Numbered from the stretch's first letter, positions 45,694 through 55,357 are shown. The stretch is DNA of 64,000 nt from Salegentibacter sediminis (GCF_002078605.1 NZ_MSJR01000009.1:1-64000); one strand, 5' to 3'. Translations and numbers: made by a program. Notes: generated by a model not told the origin, from the sequence alone.

Positions 45694-47256
45694 ATGAGAT
45701 ATCAATTTCAACTCCAGGTAAGCCCTGAACAGGCGGCAGTCAAAGAAAAATTATGGAAAGTAGTTTCCCGGAAGTCAGATATTCCACTTTCTGAAATATC
45801 CCATATTGAAATTTTAAAGCGTTCTATAGATGCCCGCCAAAAAAACATTAAGATCAATCTGAAGCTTGAGGTCTATATTAATGAAGCTTTTCAGAAAAAT
45901 AAGATCGAAATTCCCGATTATCAGAATGTGGGTGATAAAGAAGAAGTGATCATCGTGGGGGCCGGCCCTGCCGGTTTATTCGCGGCGCTAAAATGTATAG
46001 AGTCCGGTCTAAAACCCGTGATTGTGGAGCGTGGGAAAGATGTACGAAGCAGAAGAAGAGACCTGAAAGCCCTGAACATCGAGCATATCGTAAACGAAGA
46101 TTCTAATTATTGTTTTGGCGAAGGCGGGGCAGGCACCTACAGCGACGGGAAACTATATACACGTTCCAAAAAGCGTGGCGATGTAGATCGCATTTTAAAA
46201 CTGCTGGTTGCTTTTGGGGCTACTCCCGAAATTTTGGTGGAGGCTCATCCGCATATTGGTACCAATAAACTTCCGGCCATAATTGCCGATATCAGGGAAA
46301 AGATTATTTCCTGCGGGGGAGAGGTTCTTTTTAATTCCAGACTTACCGATATTATAATTAAAAATAATGAAGTTGCCGGAATTCAAACGCTGAATGGCGA
46401 GACTATTAAAGCCCGCAAATTGATTCTGGCTACAGGTCATTCGGCCAGGGATATCTTTGAATTGCTACATGCTAAAAATATTAAAATAGAAGCAAAAGCT
46501 TTCGCCCTTGGGGTGAGGGTGGAACATCCGCAGGAACTTATTGATAAGATTCAGTATAAATGTCAAACTAGAGGGGAGTTTCTACCACCATCACCCTACA
46601 GCATCGTGAAGCAAATTGATGGCAGAGGTATGTACTCCTTTTGTATGTGCCCCGGCGGAATTATTGCGCCCTGTGCCACCGCACCCGGTGAGGTGGTTAC
46701 TAACGGCTGGTCTCCAAGCAAGCGGGATCAACCTACAGCCAATTCGGGGATTGTGGTGGAGTTAAGACTTTCAGATTTTGCCGGCGTCTCGGCGAATCCC
46801 CTCGCCGCGATGGAATTTCAGAAGAAAATAGAACAGAAATCCTGGGAAGAAGCCGGTAAAACGCAGCGGGTACCGGCACAAAGACTCATGGATTTTACCA
46901 ATGGAAAATTATCAGAAAATTTACCGTTAACCTCTTATAAGCCCGGAGTTACTTCGGTAGAATTGGAGCGTGTTTTTCCAGCGTTTATCCATAAAACGCT
47001 CCAGGCAGGATTCAAAGAATTTGATAAAAGCATGCGCGGATTTCTAACCAATGAGGCGGTTGTTCATGCACCCGAGTCGCGTACTTCTTCCCCGGTGAGG
47101 ATACCCAGAGATCCCTATACTTTTGAGCATATACAGATTAAAGGCTTATATCCCTGCGGAGAAGGAGCAGGTTATGCCGGGGGGATAGTTTCTGCTGCGA
47201 TTGATGGTGAGAAATGTGCCGAAAAATGTGCGGAAAGTATAAAGGCCCAAAGGTAG
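45694..47256 (+). CDS. FAD-dependent oxidoreductase (uncharacterised YtfP/HI0933-like group)
   Basis: 520 residues. An N-terminal RNA-binding-like domain of about 85 residues (KVVSRKSDIPLSEISHIEIL) precedes the Rossmann FAD site EEVIIVGAGPAGLFAALKC and the glutamate of VIVERGKDVRSRRRD. The glycine-rich GEGGAGTYSDGKLYTRSK and terminal YPCGEGAGYAGGIVSAAIDG are typical of this uncharacterised family of bacterial FAD proteins. Substrate is unknown; cytoplasmic. Monocistronic, with its own promoter. Confidence 0.85.
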   Translation: MRYQFQLQVSPEQAAVKEKLWKVVSRKSDIPLSEISHIEILKRSIDARQKNIKINLKLEVYINEAFQKNKIEIPDYQNVGDKEEVIIVGAGPAGLFAALKCIESGLKPVIVERGKDVRSRRRDLKALNIEHIVNEDSNYCFGEGGAGTYSDGKLYTRSKKRGDVDRILKLLVAFGATPEILVEAHPHIGTNKLPAIIADIREKIISCGGEVLFNSRLTDIIIKNNEVAGIQTLNGETIKARKLILATGHSARDIFELLHAKNIKIEAKAFALGVRVEHPQELIDKIQYKCQTRGEFLPPSPYSIVKQIDGRGMYSFCMCPGGIIAPCATAPGEVVTNGWSPSKRDQPTANSGIVVELRLSDFAGVSANPLAAMEFQKKIEQKSWEEAGKTQRVPAQRLMDFTNGKLSENLPLTSYKPGVTSVELERVFPAFIHKTLQAGFKEFDKSMRGFLTNEAVVHAPESRTSSPVRIPRDPYTFEHIQIKGLYPCGEGAGYAGGIVSAAIDGEKCAEKCAESIKAQR

Positions 47257-47370
47257 TGCAGGAGGCTTTTAAAGGTTAAATAATTGATAATTGCTGAAAC
47301 ATATTGAATCTTAAATTTGCTTTTTTTTATCTTCAATTTTTCAAAATAACTTCAAGTAAATTAAAGCAAT

Positions 47371-48906
47371 ATGGCCATAGTAGGTTCTATAATAAAGAGT
47401 CTTATCGATTTAAGGGATAATTTAGTTTCAGAACCCGATGCTCAGAAAGCCCAGAAGGAAGTCCTTCAGAAATTATTGAAAACGGCGAAAAATACCGCGT
47501 TTGGGAAACATTACAACTTTGAGGCTATCCTCGACTCTGGAGATATTAGCAAGACCTTTGCTCAAAAAGTTCCTTACTTCGATTATCATAAACTTGAAAA
47601 AGACTGGTGGCATAGGGTGCACGAGGGGGAGGAAAATATCACCTGGCCGGGACGACCTCCTTATTTTGCCCTTAGCTCTGGTACCACCGGGAAATCAAGT
47701 AAAAGGATTCCTGTTACCACCGAGATGCTGGAAGCGATCAGGAAGGCAGGGATCAAACAAGTTAGCGCCCTGAGTAATTTTGACCTGCCACCAGATTTCT
47801 TCGAAAAAGAGATTATGATGCTTGGCAGCTCCACCGACCTTCAAAGTGAAGGTGACCATAAGGAAGGCGAGATAAGTGGAATTAGCGCCAGCAATATCCC
47901 GTTCTGGTTTCGTGGTTACTATAAGCCGGGGGATGATATTGCAAAGATTGAAGAATGGGATGAACGGGTGCAACGCATTGCCGAAAATGCTAAAAATTGG
48001 GATATAGGTGCCTTAAGCGGAATCCCCTCCTGGCTGGAGTTGATGATGAAAAAGGTGATAGAATATAACAACCTGGAAAATATTCATGATATATGGCCTA
48101 ACCTCCAGGTTTATGCTTCGGGAGGAGTGGCTTTCGAGCCCTATGAAAAAAGCTTTAATGCACTTTTGGGTCATCCGGTAACGGTGATAGATACTTATCT
48201 GGCTTCAGAAGGCTTCCTGGCCATCCAGGAAAGGCCTGAGACCAATGCCATGAAGCTTATTCTGGATAACGGAATTTATTTTGAATTTGTTCCTTTTAAA
48301 GCCGAATATATCAATCAGGATGGATCGCTGGTGGAGGATGCTCCGGTAATTTCCCTGGCCGATGTTAAGGAGGATGAAGATTACGTTCTACTCATCAGTA
48401 CTGTTTCTGGTGCCTGGCGCTACCTTATTGGTGACACCATTAAATTTACCGATGTGGCCCGGAAAGAGATCAGAATTACCGGAAGGACCAAATTCTTTCT
48501 GAATGTTGTTGGGTCGCAGCTTTCGGTAAACAAGATGAATGATGCCGTGCAGGAACTTGAAGAAAGATTCGATATTAAGATCCCCGAATTCACCCTTGCC
48601 GCGGTTCGAATAGATGGAGAGTTTCATCATCACTGGTACCTGGGAACCGAAACAGATATTTCTGAAGAAAAACTCGCCGATGCCCTAGATGAATCCCTGA
48701 AGAATGCCAATAAAAATTACAGGGTAGCCCGCTCTAAAGCCTTGAAAGGAATTAAGGTAAGCAAAGTACATCCCGGGATGTTCCCAGAGTGGAATGCTGC
48801 CAACAAGAAAAAAGGCGGACAGGTAAAAATGGAAAAAGTGATGAATGAAGAGAAATTCGCTGCCTGGGAGAAATTCGTTGAAGAAAACAGAAACAGGATA
48901 TCTTAA
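47371..48906 (+). CDS. GH3-family acyl-adenylating protein
   Basis: 511 residues of the GH3 family, which activates an acyl acid with ATP and couples it to an amino acid. The ATP loop is FALSSGTTGKSSKRIP and the second motif is YASGGVAFEPYEKSF; the third, YLIGDTIKFTD, closes the site. Plant members conjugate auxin or jasmonate; bacterial substrates are unknown and the label auxin-responsive should not be taken literally. The next gene begins 28 bp after the stop. Confidence 0.9.
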   Translation: MAIVGSIIKSLIDLRDNLVSEPDAQKAQKEVLQKLLKTAKNTAFGKHYNFEAILDSGDISKTFAQKVPYFDYHKLEKDWWHRVHEGEENITWPGRPPYFALSSGTTGKSSKRIPVTTEMLEAIRKAGIKQVSALSNFDLPPDFFEKEIMMLGSSTDLQSEGDHKEGEISGISASNIPFWFRGYYKPGDDIAKIEEWDERVQRIAENAKNWDIGALSGIPSWLELMMKKVIEYNNLENIHDIWPNLQVYASGGVAFEPYEKSFNALLGHPVTVIDTYLASEGFLAIQERPETNAMKLILDNGIYFEFVPFKAEYINQDGSLVEDAPVISLADVKEDEDYVLLISTVSGAWRYLIGDTIKFTDVARKEIRITGRTKFFLNVVGSQLSVNKMNDAVQELEERFDIKIPEFTLAAVRIDGEFHHHWYLGTETDISEEKLADALDESLKNANKNYRVARSKALKGIKVSKVHPGMFPEWNAANKKKGGQVKMEKVMNEEKFAAWEKFVEENRNRIS

Positions 48907-48934
48907 AAGGTCCTGTAATATAAAAACCGGAATT

Positions 48935-49720
48935 ATGCCTGAATTACCTGAAATAACGAATTTTAAAAGTTTTCTTACAGAAACCGTTCTCGACAAAGAA
49001 ATAATTGAAGTCGAATTTCCTGAAACTAAATTATTACAGGCATCAACCACCGATTTTAAAAAAGCCCTGCTCAATAATAAGTTTACCGGCGCACAGCAAC
49101 TCGGGAAATATCTTTTCCTCAGGACTAATAAAAAGAAAAGTTTGGTTTTTCATTTCGGGATGACGGGGAAATTTGAGGTATATCAACATAATGAAACTCC
49201 AAAGCACACTCATTTACTTATCAGGTTCAGGGACTCTTCACATTTAGCTTTCGTATGTGTGAGAAAACTGGGTAAGATCTATCTCGCAGATGGACTGGAG
49301 GAGTTCCGAAAAGAACAGGGATTGGGAAAACACGCCCTGGACCTCGAGGAGGATGAATTCCAGGAAATTGTTCAGGAGAAAAAGGGAGGGGTGAAATCGG
49401 CCCTTACCGATCAACATTTCATCTCTGGCATCGGGAATGTCTATGCCGATGAGATCCTGTTTCAATCGGAGGTCCATCCCAAAACCCGGGTTGAAAAACT
49501 TTCGGAAAAGGAGATAAAAAGACTTTTTGATCAAATGCATGAGGTTTTAAACACTGCGATAAAAAAAGAAGGAGAACGATCGGAATTTCCTTCGAATTAC
49601 CTTAGCCGTTCCCGGAAGGAGGGCGCAGATTGCCCCAAATGCTCAGGAAAAATTTCGATGATCAAGGTTTCCGGAAGAAGTACCTATTTCTGCCCTAAAT
49701 GCCAAAAGGAAAAATCATGA
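48935..49720 (+). CDS. Fpg/Nei family DNA glycosylase
   Basis: 261 residues starting MPELPEITNFKSF, the proline nucleophile motif (P2, E3) of Fpg/Nei enzymes that excise oxidised bases and nick the strand. The H2TH region is DQHFISGIGNVYADEILF and the zinc finger is CPKCSGKISMIKVSGRSTYFCPKC in two CxxC pairs. The start is fixed because P2 must follow the initiator methionine; the 90-bp longer frame is rejected. Overlaps the next gene by 4 bp (ATGA), so translation is coupled. Substrate, 8-oxoG or oxidised pyrimidine, not resolved. Confidence 0.93.
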   Translation: MPELPEITNFKSFLTETVLDKEIIEVEFPETKLLQASTTDFKKALLNNKFTGAQQLGKYLFLRTNKKKSLVFHFGMTGKFEVYQHNETPKHTHLLIRFRDSSHLAFVCVRKLGKIYLADGLEEFRKEQGLGKHALDLEEDEFQEIVQEKKGGVKSALTDQHFISGIGNVYADEILFQSEVHPKTRVEKLSEKEIKRLFDQMHEVLNTAIKKEGERSEFPSNYLSRSRKEGADCPKCSGKISMIKVSGRSTYFCPKCQKEKS

Positions 49721-50442
49721 AAGTAAATATTGGTTGTTCAGGTTGGAATTACCGCGGCTGGAAAGAGCGTTTTTATCCTGAAGGACTGCCTCAAAAAGAT
49801 TGGTTGAAATATTATTCGGGTGTTTTTAACACAGTGGAGATCAACAGCACTTTTTATAGGTTTCCCAGGGATTCCACCCTGATAAAATGGAAAGATACTG
49901 TTCCTGATGAATTTAAGATTAGCCTGAAAGGCAGCCGGTATATTACCCATATGAAAAAGCTGAACGAGGTGGAGGAGAGCGTGGAGAAATTTTATAAAGC
50001 CGCTTACCTCCTGGAGGATAAAAAGAGCTGCATCCTATGGCAGTTACCGCCAGGCCTTCACCGTGATGATGAAGAGCTGGCGACTTTTTGTGAAATGCTT
50101 AATCCCGATTTTACCAATGTAATTGAGTTTCGTCACCTCTCCTGGTTTGATGAGCAGGTCTATGCGCTTCTTTCTAAATACAAGGTAGTGTTTTGTTCAA
50201 TTTCCAGTCCGGTTTTTCCCGAGACAATGATCATTACCGGGAAGACAGGCTATGTCCGATTTCACGGTAAAGGCAGAAAATGGTATGATTACGATTACTC
50301 CCGGGCAGAATTGCATAGTTGGTATGAGGAGATTAAAAACTCAGATCTAGAGGAGTTGTATGTATACTTTAACAATGATTTGGGCGCCAGTGCCCCTGAA
50401 AATGCCCGCTTACTGAGATCTTTTTTTGAAAAAGAAAATTAG
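49717..50442 (+). CDS. DUF72 family protein
   Basis: 241 residues with the DUF72 barrel: NIGCSGWNYRGWKERFYPE at the start, EINSTFYRFP, and the end YVYFNNDLGASAPENARLL. Structural relatives are TIM barrels of unknown activity that often sit beside DNA repair genes; the coupling here by the ATGA overlap with the Fpg/Nei glycosylase fits that. The start 18 bp earlier is less likely because of the overlap arrangement. Its last 4 bp overlap the convergent MBL-fold gene. Confidence 0.88.
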   Translation: MKVNIGCSGWNYRGWKERFYPEGLPQKDWLKYYSGVFNTVEINSTFYRFPRDSTLIKWKDTVPDEFKISLKGSRYITHMKKLNEVEESVEKFYKAAYLLEDKKSCILWQLPPGLHRDDEELATFCEMLNPDFTNVIEFRHLSWFDEQVYALLSKYKVVFCSISSPVFPETMIITGKTGYVRFHGKGRKWYDYDYSRAELHSWYEEIKNSDLEELYVYFNNDLGASAPENARLLRSFFEKEN

Positions 50443-51125
50443 ATATCTATCCTTAAACCATCAGAAGCAGGGATTATGACGGTACCCTCAGTTTCCATAG
50501 ATTTTAGTTTTCTTATGCTTTCTTCGGGCTTATTATAAAACCAGTCTCCATAATGGGTAAATACCAGTTTTGGGCTAAGCGGACCTAAAATACGAAGCAG
50601 ATCAGGAATTCCGGTATGGCCATAAATCTTATCGCCACTACGGTTTATCCTACCGCCTTTCTGAATTAAGGTAGCTTCCGTAACAATAAGATCTACCTGC
50701 CCGATTTCTTTAAGATGGGCTTTTTCTATCCAGGCCACATCCCCGGTGAAGAAAACCCGCTTTCCGTCTTTTTCTACCAGGTATCCATTTGATTTTAGAT
50801 TTTTGGCGTGAATTACCGGGATTGGGCTTATACTATACCCTAATATTTCGGTTTTTGCTGAAATGATTTTCAGTTTTGGAATAAGGGGATGGGTTTCAGG
50901 TCCATAATGAGGGATTTCTGGTGAGAAAGTTTCTTCCTTAAAAACAAAGAAGGCATGGTCCGGATGAAAATGTGTAAAGATAATAGCTTTTGGCTTTCTC
51001 TCAAGAAAGGCTTTTTCTCCAACATCAATAAGGAGTTTATCATCGATGAGAAATCCGCTGTGATTTTTATAATTTGGCGCCGATGCCTTGATTTTTCCAC
51101 GACACCCCAGGATTTCGATTTTCAT
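50439..51125 (-). CDS. MBL-fold metallo-hydrolase
   Basis: 228 residues with a complete metallo-beta-lactamase metal site: THFHPDHAFF (HxHxDH), a later H in ILGYSISPIPVIHAKN, D in VFFTGDVAW and the last H in LVFTHYGDW. Overall it matches the RNase Z / phosphodiesterase-like side of the fold; the substrate is unknown. Start at MKIEILGCRGKIK. The upstream metallopeptidase-like gene ends 10 bp away on the same strand, so they form a pair. Confidence 0.85.
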   Translation of the reverse strand: MKIEILGCRGKIKASAPNYKNHSGFLIDDKLLIDVGEKAFLERKPKAIIFTHFHPDHAFFVFKEETFSPEIPHYGPETHPLIPKLKIISAKTEILGYSISPIPVIHAKNLKSNGYLVEKDGKRVFFTGDVAWIEKAHLKEIGQVDLIVTEATLIQKGGRINRSGDKIYGHTGIPDLLRILGPLSPKLVFTHYGDWFYNKPEESIRKLKSMETEGTVIIPASDGLRIDI

Positions 51126-51135
51126 ATCACGGGCT

Positions 51136-51780
51136 TTATTCCAATTCATCAATTAACATCATGATCTCCTCCTGGGACAGATAGAGTTTTTTAATCCGGT
51201 CTTTATAGACATCGGAGAGGTGTGCGTGGTTCAGGATAAAGTCTTTTGTGGCGATAATATATTTCCCCATGCCGTGGTTTACTGCGTAGGTATCGGCAAC
51301 CCTTTCGGCTTCCTGAATATAGGTTTTGGAAGCAAAGTATTTTAAGCCAAACCAAATCATATTCAGGCCGCTTCTTTCCCGGTAATCCATAATATGTCCC
51401 AGTTCATGCCCAAGCCAGCCAATAAGAACATCTGAAGGGACGGTGGTTACATCAAAGACTTCATCTTCTATCTCGATTTTCTCACTTATCATAATAAAAT
51501 AGGCACGCTCTTTTTTGTTTTTAAAAAGACCGGAAATCTTAGGTTGGGCTTGCATAAATGATTTCTGGATATCCTTCTTGAACTTAAATTCTATAGGCGT
51601 ATCCTTTAACTCGGGGTAGTGAGCAAGGGCGATATAGGTTTCCCGCCAAATGATATCGGGAACAATTTTATTATTGAACTTTAAGCTATCTTTTTGTTTC
51701 ATAGATTGCGCATAACCGGGGTATGACAGTCCTAAAGACAGGAATGTAAACATTAAAATGCTGATAACCGGTAATTTCAA
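51136..51780 (-). CDS. Secreted HExxH metallopeptidase-like protein
   Basis: 214 residues, signal peptide ending GYAQ (residue 25). The zinc motif is H125-E-L-G-H129 in IGWLGHELGHIMDYRER and the third ligand may be the E of QEAERVADTYAVNHG. It fits the minimal gluzincin pattern seen in M48-like proteins but lacks their membrane spans. Substrate unknown; probably periplasmic. Encoded just upstream of the MBL-fold gene on the same strand. Confidence 0.75.
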   Translation of the reverse strand: MKLPVISILMFTFLSLGLSYPGYAQSMKQKDSLKFNNKIVPDIIWRETYIALAHYPELKDTPIEFKFKKDIQKSFMQAQPKISGLFKNKKERAYFIMISEKIEIEDEVFDVTTVPSDVLIGWLGHELGHIMDYRERSGLNMIWFGLKYFASKTYIQEAERVADTYAVNHGMGKYIIATKDFILNHAHLSDVYKDRIKKLYLSQEEIMMLIDELE

Positions 51781-51866
51781 AATAATTAAACTTTCCTTTA
51801 ATTCCTAAAATATGGAATAAGAGGGGAATGGAACAAACCTGATGTTATAAAAAATCCATAAAAAAA

Positions 51867-51888
51867 GCCCTGCAAATTAATGCAGGGC
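51867..51888 (-). terminator. Terminator after the cold-shock gene
   Basis: GCCCTGCA, loop AATTAA, TGCAGGGC, followed on the minus strand by a TTTTTT run. Confidence 0.92.
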
Positions 51889-51923
51889 CTGAAAATCTTT
51901 ATAAACTGGTATTATAAAAAAGC

Positions 51924-52115
51924 CTAAGCTTGTTTTACGTTTACCGCATTTAAACCTTTTCTTCCTTCTTCAAGATCAAACACAACTTCATCATTCTCTC
52001 TGATTTCGTCAATTAAGCCGTTTGCGTGTACAAAATACTCCTTGTTTGATTCTTCTTCGGTTATAAAACCAAATCCTTTTGAGTCGTTAAAGAATTTAAC
52101 TGTTCCTCTGTTCAT
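51924..52115 (-). CDS. Cold-shock domain protein
   Basis: 63 residues, a single CSD of the CspA family: RNP1 KGFGFI and RNP2 YFVHAN, with GTVKFFNDSKGFGFITEEE at the start. Binds single-stranded RNA and DNA and melts RNA structure during cold or rapid growth. Shorter than E. coli CspA by a few residues, as usual in Bacteroidetes. A perfect -7 box TATATTTG (plus CAAATATA at 52140-52147) lies 25 bp upstream, and a strong terminator follows. Confidence 0.95.
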   Translation of the reverse strand: MNRGTVKFFNDSKGFGFITEEESNKEYFVHANGLIDEIRENDEVVFDLEEGRKGLNAVNVKQA

Positions 52116-52139
52116 TGTAACTATTATTTATATTGACTG

Positions 52140-52147
52140 CAAATATA
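52140..52147 (-). promoter_or_regulatory. -7 box for the cold-shock gene
   Basis: CAAATATA on the plus strand, TATATTTG on the minus strand; transcription would begin about 18 bp before the ATG. Confidence 0.65.
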
Positions 52148-52257
52148 CATGATATTTAAATAGTTTGCATCAAAAAATAGATTTTATTTTAATTTTTTTA
52201 AAATGATTATTATTTTATTGAGAATTTTCAATGAGCTGAAAGCTTTAAGACATAAAA

Positions 52258-52283
52258 AAAGCGGCAGAATAATTTGCCGCTTT
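52258..52283 (-). terminator. Terminator after the DUF4168 gene
   Basis: AAAGCGGCA, loop, TGCCGCTTT with a T-rich tail on the minus strand. Confidence 0.88.
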
Positions 52284-52305
52284 ATAGTTTTCATCAAGGT
52301 TTATA

Positions 52306-52791
52306 TTATCCTTTTCTCTGCATAAGTTTCTGCAGTCTTTGTTGCAGTGCAGTATCTCGTTGCAAGGCCATAGCCAATTGCTCATAGCGCTCAACGCTAA
52401 GTCCTTGTTCTTTGATTACTTCTTCCATTTCTGCCTGGAATTCACTTTGCATGCCTTCAATTTCTGAAACCACTTCTTTGTGTTGGGCTTTTTCTTCACT
52501 TGTAACTTCTACTTCCTTATTTGGATCCAGAGAAGCCTGGTGAATTTCATTAAAGCGCTTTACATCAAAACCACTATCCTCAACAACCTTTATCATTTCT
52601 TGTTGGGCCTGTTGGTTAATAACCGTAATTCCCTGATATGCATTGGCAAACTTTGTTAGCTCTTCATCATTAACTTCCACTTGCTGCTGTTGTTGTGGTG
52701 CCATTTGTTGTGGAGTTTGAGCCACAGCCGTGAAGCTACCTATAACAGCCGTAAAAAATAGGGAAGTTGCAATTCTTTTCAATCTAAGCAT
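52306..52791 (-). CDS. Secreted DUF4168 protein
   Basis: 161 residues: signal peptide to about residue 24 (FTAVAQ), a Gln-rich segment (QQMAPQQQQQVE), then the DUF4168 helical domain KFANAYQGITVINQQAQQE. Domain members are small periplasmic proteins of unknown role. Start at MLRLKRIATSLFF, because the 30-bp longer frame lacks a signal-like start. Monocistronic with its own terminator. Confidence 0.85.
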   Translation of the reverse strand: MLRLKRIATSLFFTAVIGSFTAVAQTPQQMAPQQQQQVEVNDEELTKFANAYQGITVINQQAQQEMIKVVEDSGFDVKRFNEIHQASLDPNKEVEVTSEEKAQHKEVVSEIEGMQSEFQAEMEEVIKEQGLSVERYEQLAMALQRDTALQQRLQKLMQRKG

Positions 52792-52916
52792 AATCGTTGT
52801 TTGTTTTAAATTTTTGAGCACCGAAACTATTGAAATATATTGGCTTGTAAAACTCTTTGGGAATAAATTCTATGGCGTTGGAAAAATCTTAACACTTAAA
52901 TTCCTAATTGTTAAAT

Positions 52917-54782
52917 TTAAAATTGCTGTGCTGAAATTACTTCCAGTTGTATCGGTTGTTCTATACTTTCCTCTATTTGTCTTTTAATATCCACCACATC
53001 GTCCTTTTCTAGACTTTCGGTACCTACCAGGGTAAGACTTACTTTTAAAGGAGTGCCAAAGCGTACCTTCACATCCCGCAGGATAACCTCATTAAACCTG
53101 GAGCCTTCTAGTTGCCTGGTTATGCTTGCTTCCTGCTTAATGCGATTAAATGAAAGCGAAAGAGGGACCAGGATTAAGGCAATGATTATAAAAGTATAAA
53201 CCAGTCCCATCTTGGCTCGTTTAAAAGGTGCAAAACCTAATATGAGAAAGGTGATTCCTGCAAACATAATAATTCCTGCCAGGTTGGTGAGATAAAGTAG
53301 AAAGGCTCCGGAGAAGACATTCCAGTCCCACCAGCCAATCCCTATTCCTGCTACGGCAAGTGGAGGTACCAGGGCAACGGCAATCGCAACTCCCGCAAGG
53401 CTTTTGGCAATGCCCTCTTCGGCGTGAGCATAGGCAGCCGCAATACCAGATGCTACAGCTATGCCCATATCTAAAAGAGTGGGGGAAAGACGGGCGTCGA
53501 TCTCGGAGGTAAGGACTTTAAGCGGAATGACAAGGCTAACCCCGGCGGCGAATAAAAGAGAAACGCCCGTCCCGATTAGGATAGTGATTAAACCCGTTTT
53601 GAGCATTTGTACATCGTAACGCACCATGCCCATAGAAAAAGAGACTATAGGCGCAATAATAGGAGCCAGGATCATCGCTCCAATTATTACCGGGGAAGAG
53701 TTACCAAAAAGCCCAAATGTCGCGATAAGGGTAGAAAGAATCATCATTATCACATACGGGGATGTGGTCACTGCATTTTCCCGTAATACCTTAAACAGAT
53801 CTTCAAATTCCTCGGCCGTGGCCCGGGGGAAAATAGGCAGGGACCGCTTGGTTAATTCCTCTCTTTTTTGTCCTGTAGGCAGCTTGTCTATTCTGAAACT
53901 TTTCTTAACATCAGGTCCTTTTTCTTCGGTACAATAGATGCTTACCTGTTTTAAGGCCAGGGCCTCTGGCTGTACTTCAAGTTTAATGCTTTGGGCAGTA
54001 TCTGTCTGTCCATCAACCGTATATTCTATCTGGGAAGAGTTTTCTATTTCCAGGTTAGAGATCTTAATCTGCCCGATGAAAGCGGGTAGTTTTCCCAGCT
54101 TTTTCTTGATTGGAATTAAGCTCCGCAATAAAAACAGCATTAATTCAAAAAGATTCTGGGGCGAGAGGATCAGCACGTTGAACATGCCATCGTTCATAGC
54201 GCTTTCTGAAACCAACCTTTTGGCAACCACCGAACTCAAAGGGTGTTCCACCACGATGATTCCCAAAGCCGAGGTTTGGATTAATTTTTCGCCATCGGTT
54301 TTTAAAAGATACGAATGATGAGATAGGGAAGAAAGCCGCCGTATATTTTTTATAAAGGTCTTTACCTCAAAAAAGAAACTATTCTCTTTGTCTTCTTCTG
54401 AAAAAATAAAGGCATTCCCCAGGTTTACCGCCTGAAAAACCGGTTTGCCATTACAAAATAACAGGTCCAACTTGTGGCTTTCTTCAGCAACAAGGATTTC
54501 CTCCATGGCTTCCGACATTTTTGTAGAAATCCCTAAACCTTTAGAGGTGTATAAATTTTCTGGATGCGGTAAAATCCCCACCGGCCAATCCTGGTTGGCT
54601 GCACGGGGCAAAAACTCCCGGAGATATTCATCGCTTAAATAGGTGATTAATACGCTTGCATTCCCGGGTTTGAATTCGGGATTCGAATACTCAACTAATT
54701 TATACTCCTTTCCGTCTAAGAGTGAAATAAGATTTTCTTTCACTTCCGATTCATCGTTCGGGTGATAAAGGATATAAATCAT
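52917..54782 (-). CDS. Lipid-kinase-like/DUF389 (TIGR00341) fusion membrane protein
   Basis: 621 residues in two parts. Residues 1-300 have the fold and order of a YegS-type diacylglycerol kinase (NAD-kinase-like) but lack the GGDGT nucleotide loop; the position holds NQDWPVGILPHPENLYT. Residues 325-560 are the DUF389 domain with six or more spans (VIMMILSTLIATFGLFGNSS, AMILAPIIAPIVSFSMG, LAVAGIGIGWWDWNVF). The end (540-621) is a soluble domain. The family TIGR00341 is uncharacterised and often called hydrophobic. The kinase-like part is probably catalytically dead, so binding of lipid or nucleotide is the inferred role. Confidence 0.85.
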   Translation of the reverse strand: MIYILYHPNDESEVKENLISLLDGKEYKLVEYSNPEFKPGNASVLITYLSDEYLREFLPRAANQDWPVGILPHPENLYTSKGLGISTKMSEAMEEILVAEESHKLDLLFCNGKPVFQAVNLGNAFIFSEEDKENSFFFEVKTFIKNIRRLSSLSHHSYLLKTDGEKLIQTSALGIIVVEHPLSSVVAKRLVSESAMNDGMFNVLILSPQNLFELMLFLLRSLIPIKKKLGKLPAFIGQIKISNLEIENSSQIEYTVDGQTDTAQSIKLEVQPEALALKQVSIYCTEEKGPDVKKSFRIDKLPTGQKREELTKRSLPIFPRATAEEFEDLFKVLRENAVTTSPYVIMMILSTLIATFGLFGNSSPVIIGAMILAPIIAPIVSFSMGMVRYDVQMLKTGLITILIGTGVSLLFAAGVSLVIPLKVLTSEIDARLSPTLLDMGIAVASGIAAAYAHAEEGIAKSLAGVAIAVALVPPLAVAGIGIGWWDWNVFSGAFLLYLTNLAGIIMFAGITFLILGFAPFKRAKMGLVYTFIIIALILVPLSLSFNRIKQEASITRQLEGSRFNEVILRDVKVRFGTPLKVSLTLVGTESLEKDDVVDIKRQIEESIEQPIQLEVISAQQF

Positions 54783-54916
54783 AGCCTGGTTGGTCTTTAA
54801 CCCGCAAGTTAAGACTTTTTGACAGTCAAAATAAAAGTTTTAACCTCAGTTTTAGACTTAAAGGCGGCAATTAAAGTATCTTGTAGAGTGCTAATAAACC
54901 GAAAAAATTTTGGGCT

Positions 54917-55357
54917 ATGCCAGTACAAAAATCACCGGCGATAATTCTTTTCGCTGCAACTTCAGAAGTCAATAAATATAACCTCAGAAAAGACCATGAT
55001 ACCATTAGGGTAAGAGACCTGAAAGCCTCTGCCGATTTCTACGGAAACATCCTTGGCCTGGAAGAGATTCATAACGGGGGCCTTGGTGACCATATTAAAT
55101 GGTTTCAGCTAAACGACAGGGTGCAGCTTCATCTTATGGAGAGTAAAGAAGTAATCGAGAAATATAAAGGGGTGCATATGGCCATGAGAACAGATCTTTT
55201 AGATGCTTTTATGGATCATCTGAAATCAAAGAATATACATTTTGAAACCTGGAAAGGTGAAGCAGGGACCTCCAATACCCGGCCAGACGGCATCCGGCAA
55301 ATATATTTTCAAGACCCCGATGGTTACTGGATCGAGGTTAACGATGGCCGCCATTAG
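54917..55357 (+). CDS. VOC family (glyoxalase-like) protein
   Basis: 146 residues with two beta-alpha-beta-beta-beta modules of the vicinal-oxygen-chelate fold: TIRVRDLKASADFYGNILGLEE in the first and HMAMRTDLLDAF with RQIYFQDPDGYWIEVND in the second, giving H and E metal ligands. Enzyme identity unknown (lyase, dioxygenase or resistance type). The first 25 residues (to NKYNLRK) are not family-like and the start may be internal. Overlaps the convergent nudK end by 4 bp. Confidence 0.82.
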   Translation: MPVQKSPAIILFAATSEVNKYNLRKDHDTIRVRDLKASADFYGNILGLEEIHNGGLGDHIKWFQLNDRVQLHLMESKEVIEKYKGVHMAMRTDLLDAFMDHLKSKNIHFETWKGEAGTSNTRPDGIRQIYFQDPDGYWIEVNDGRH

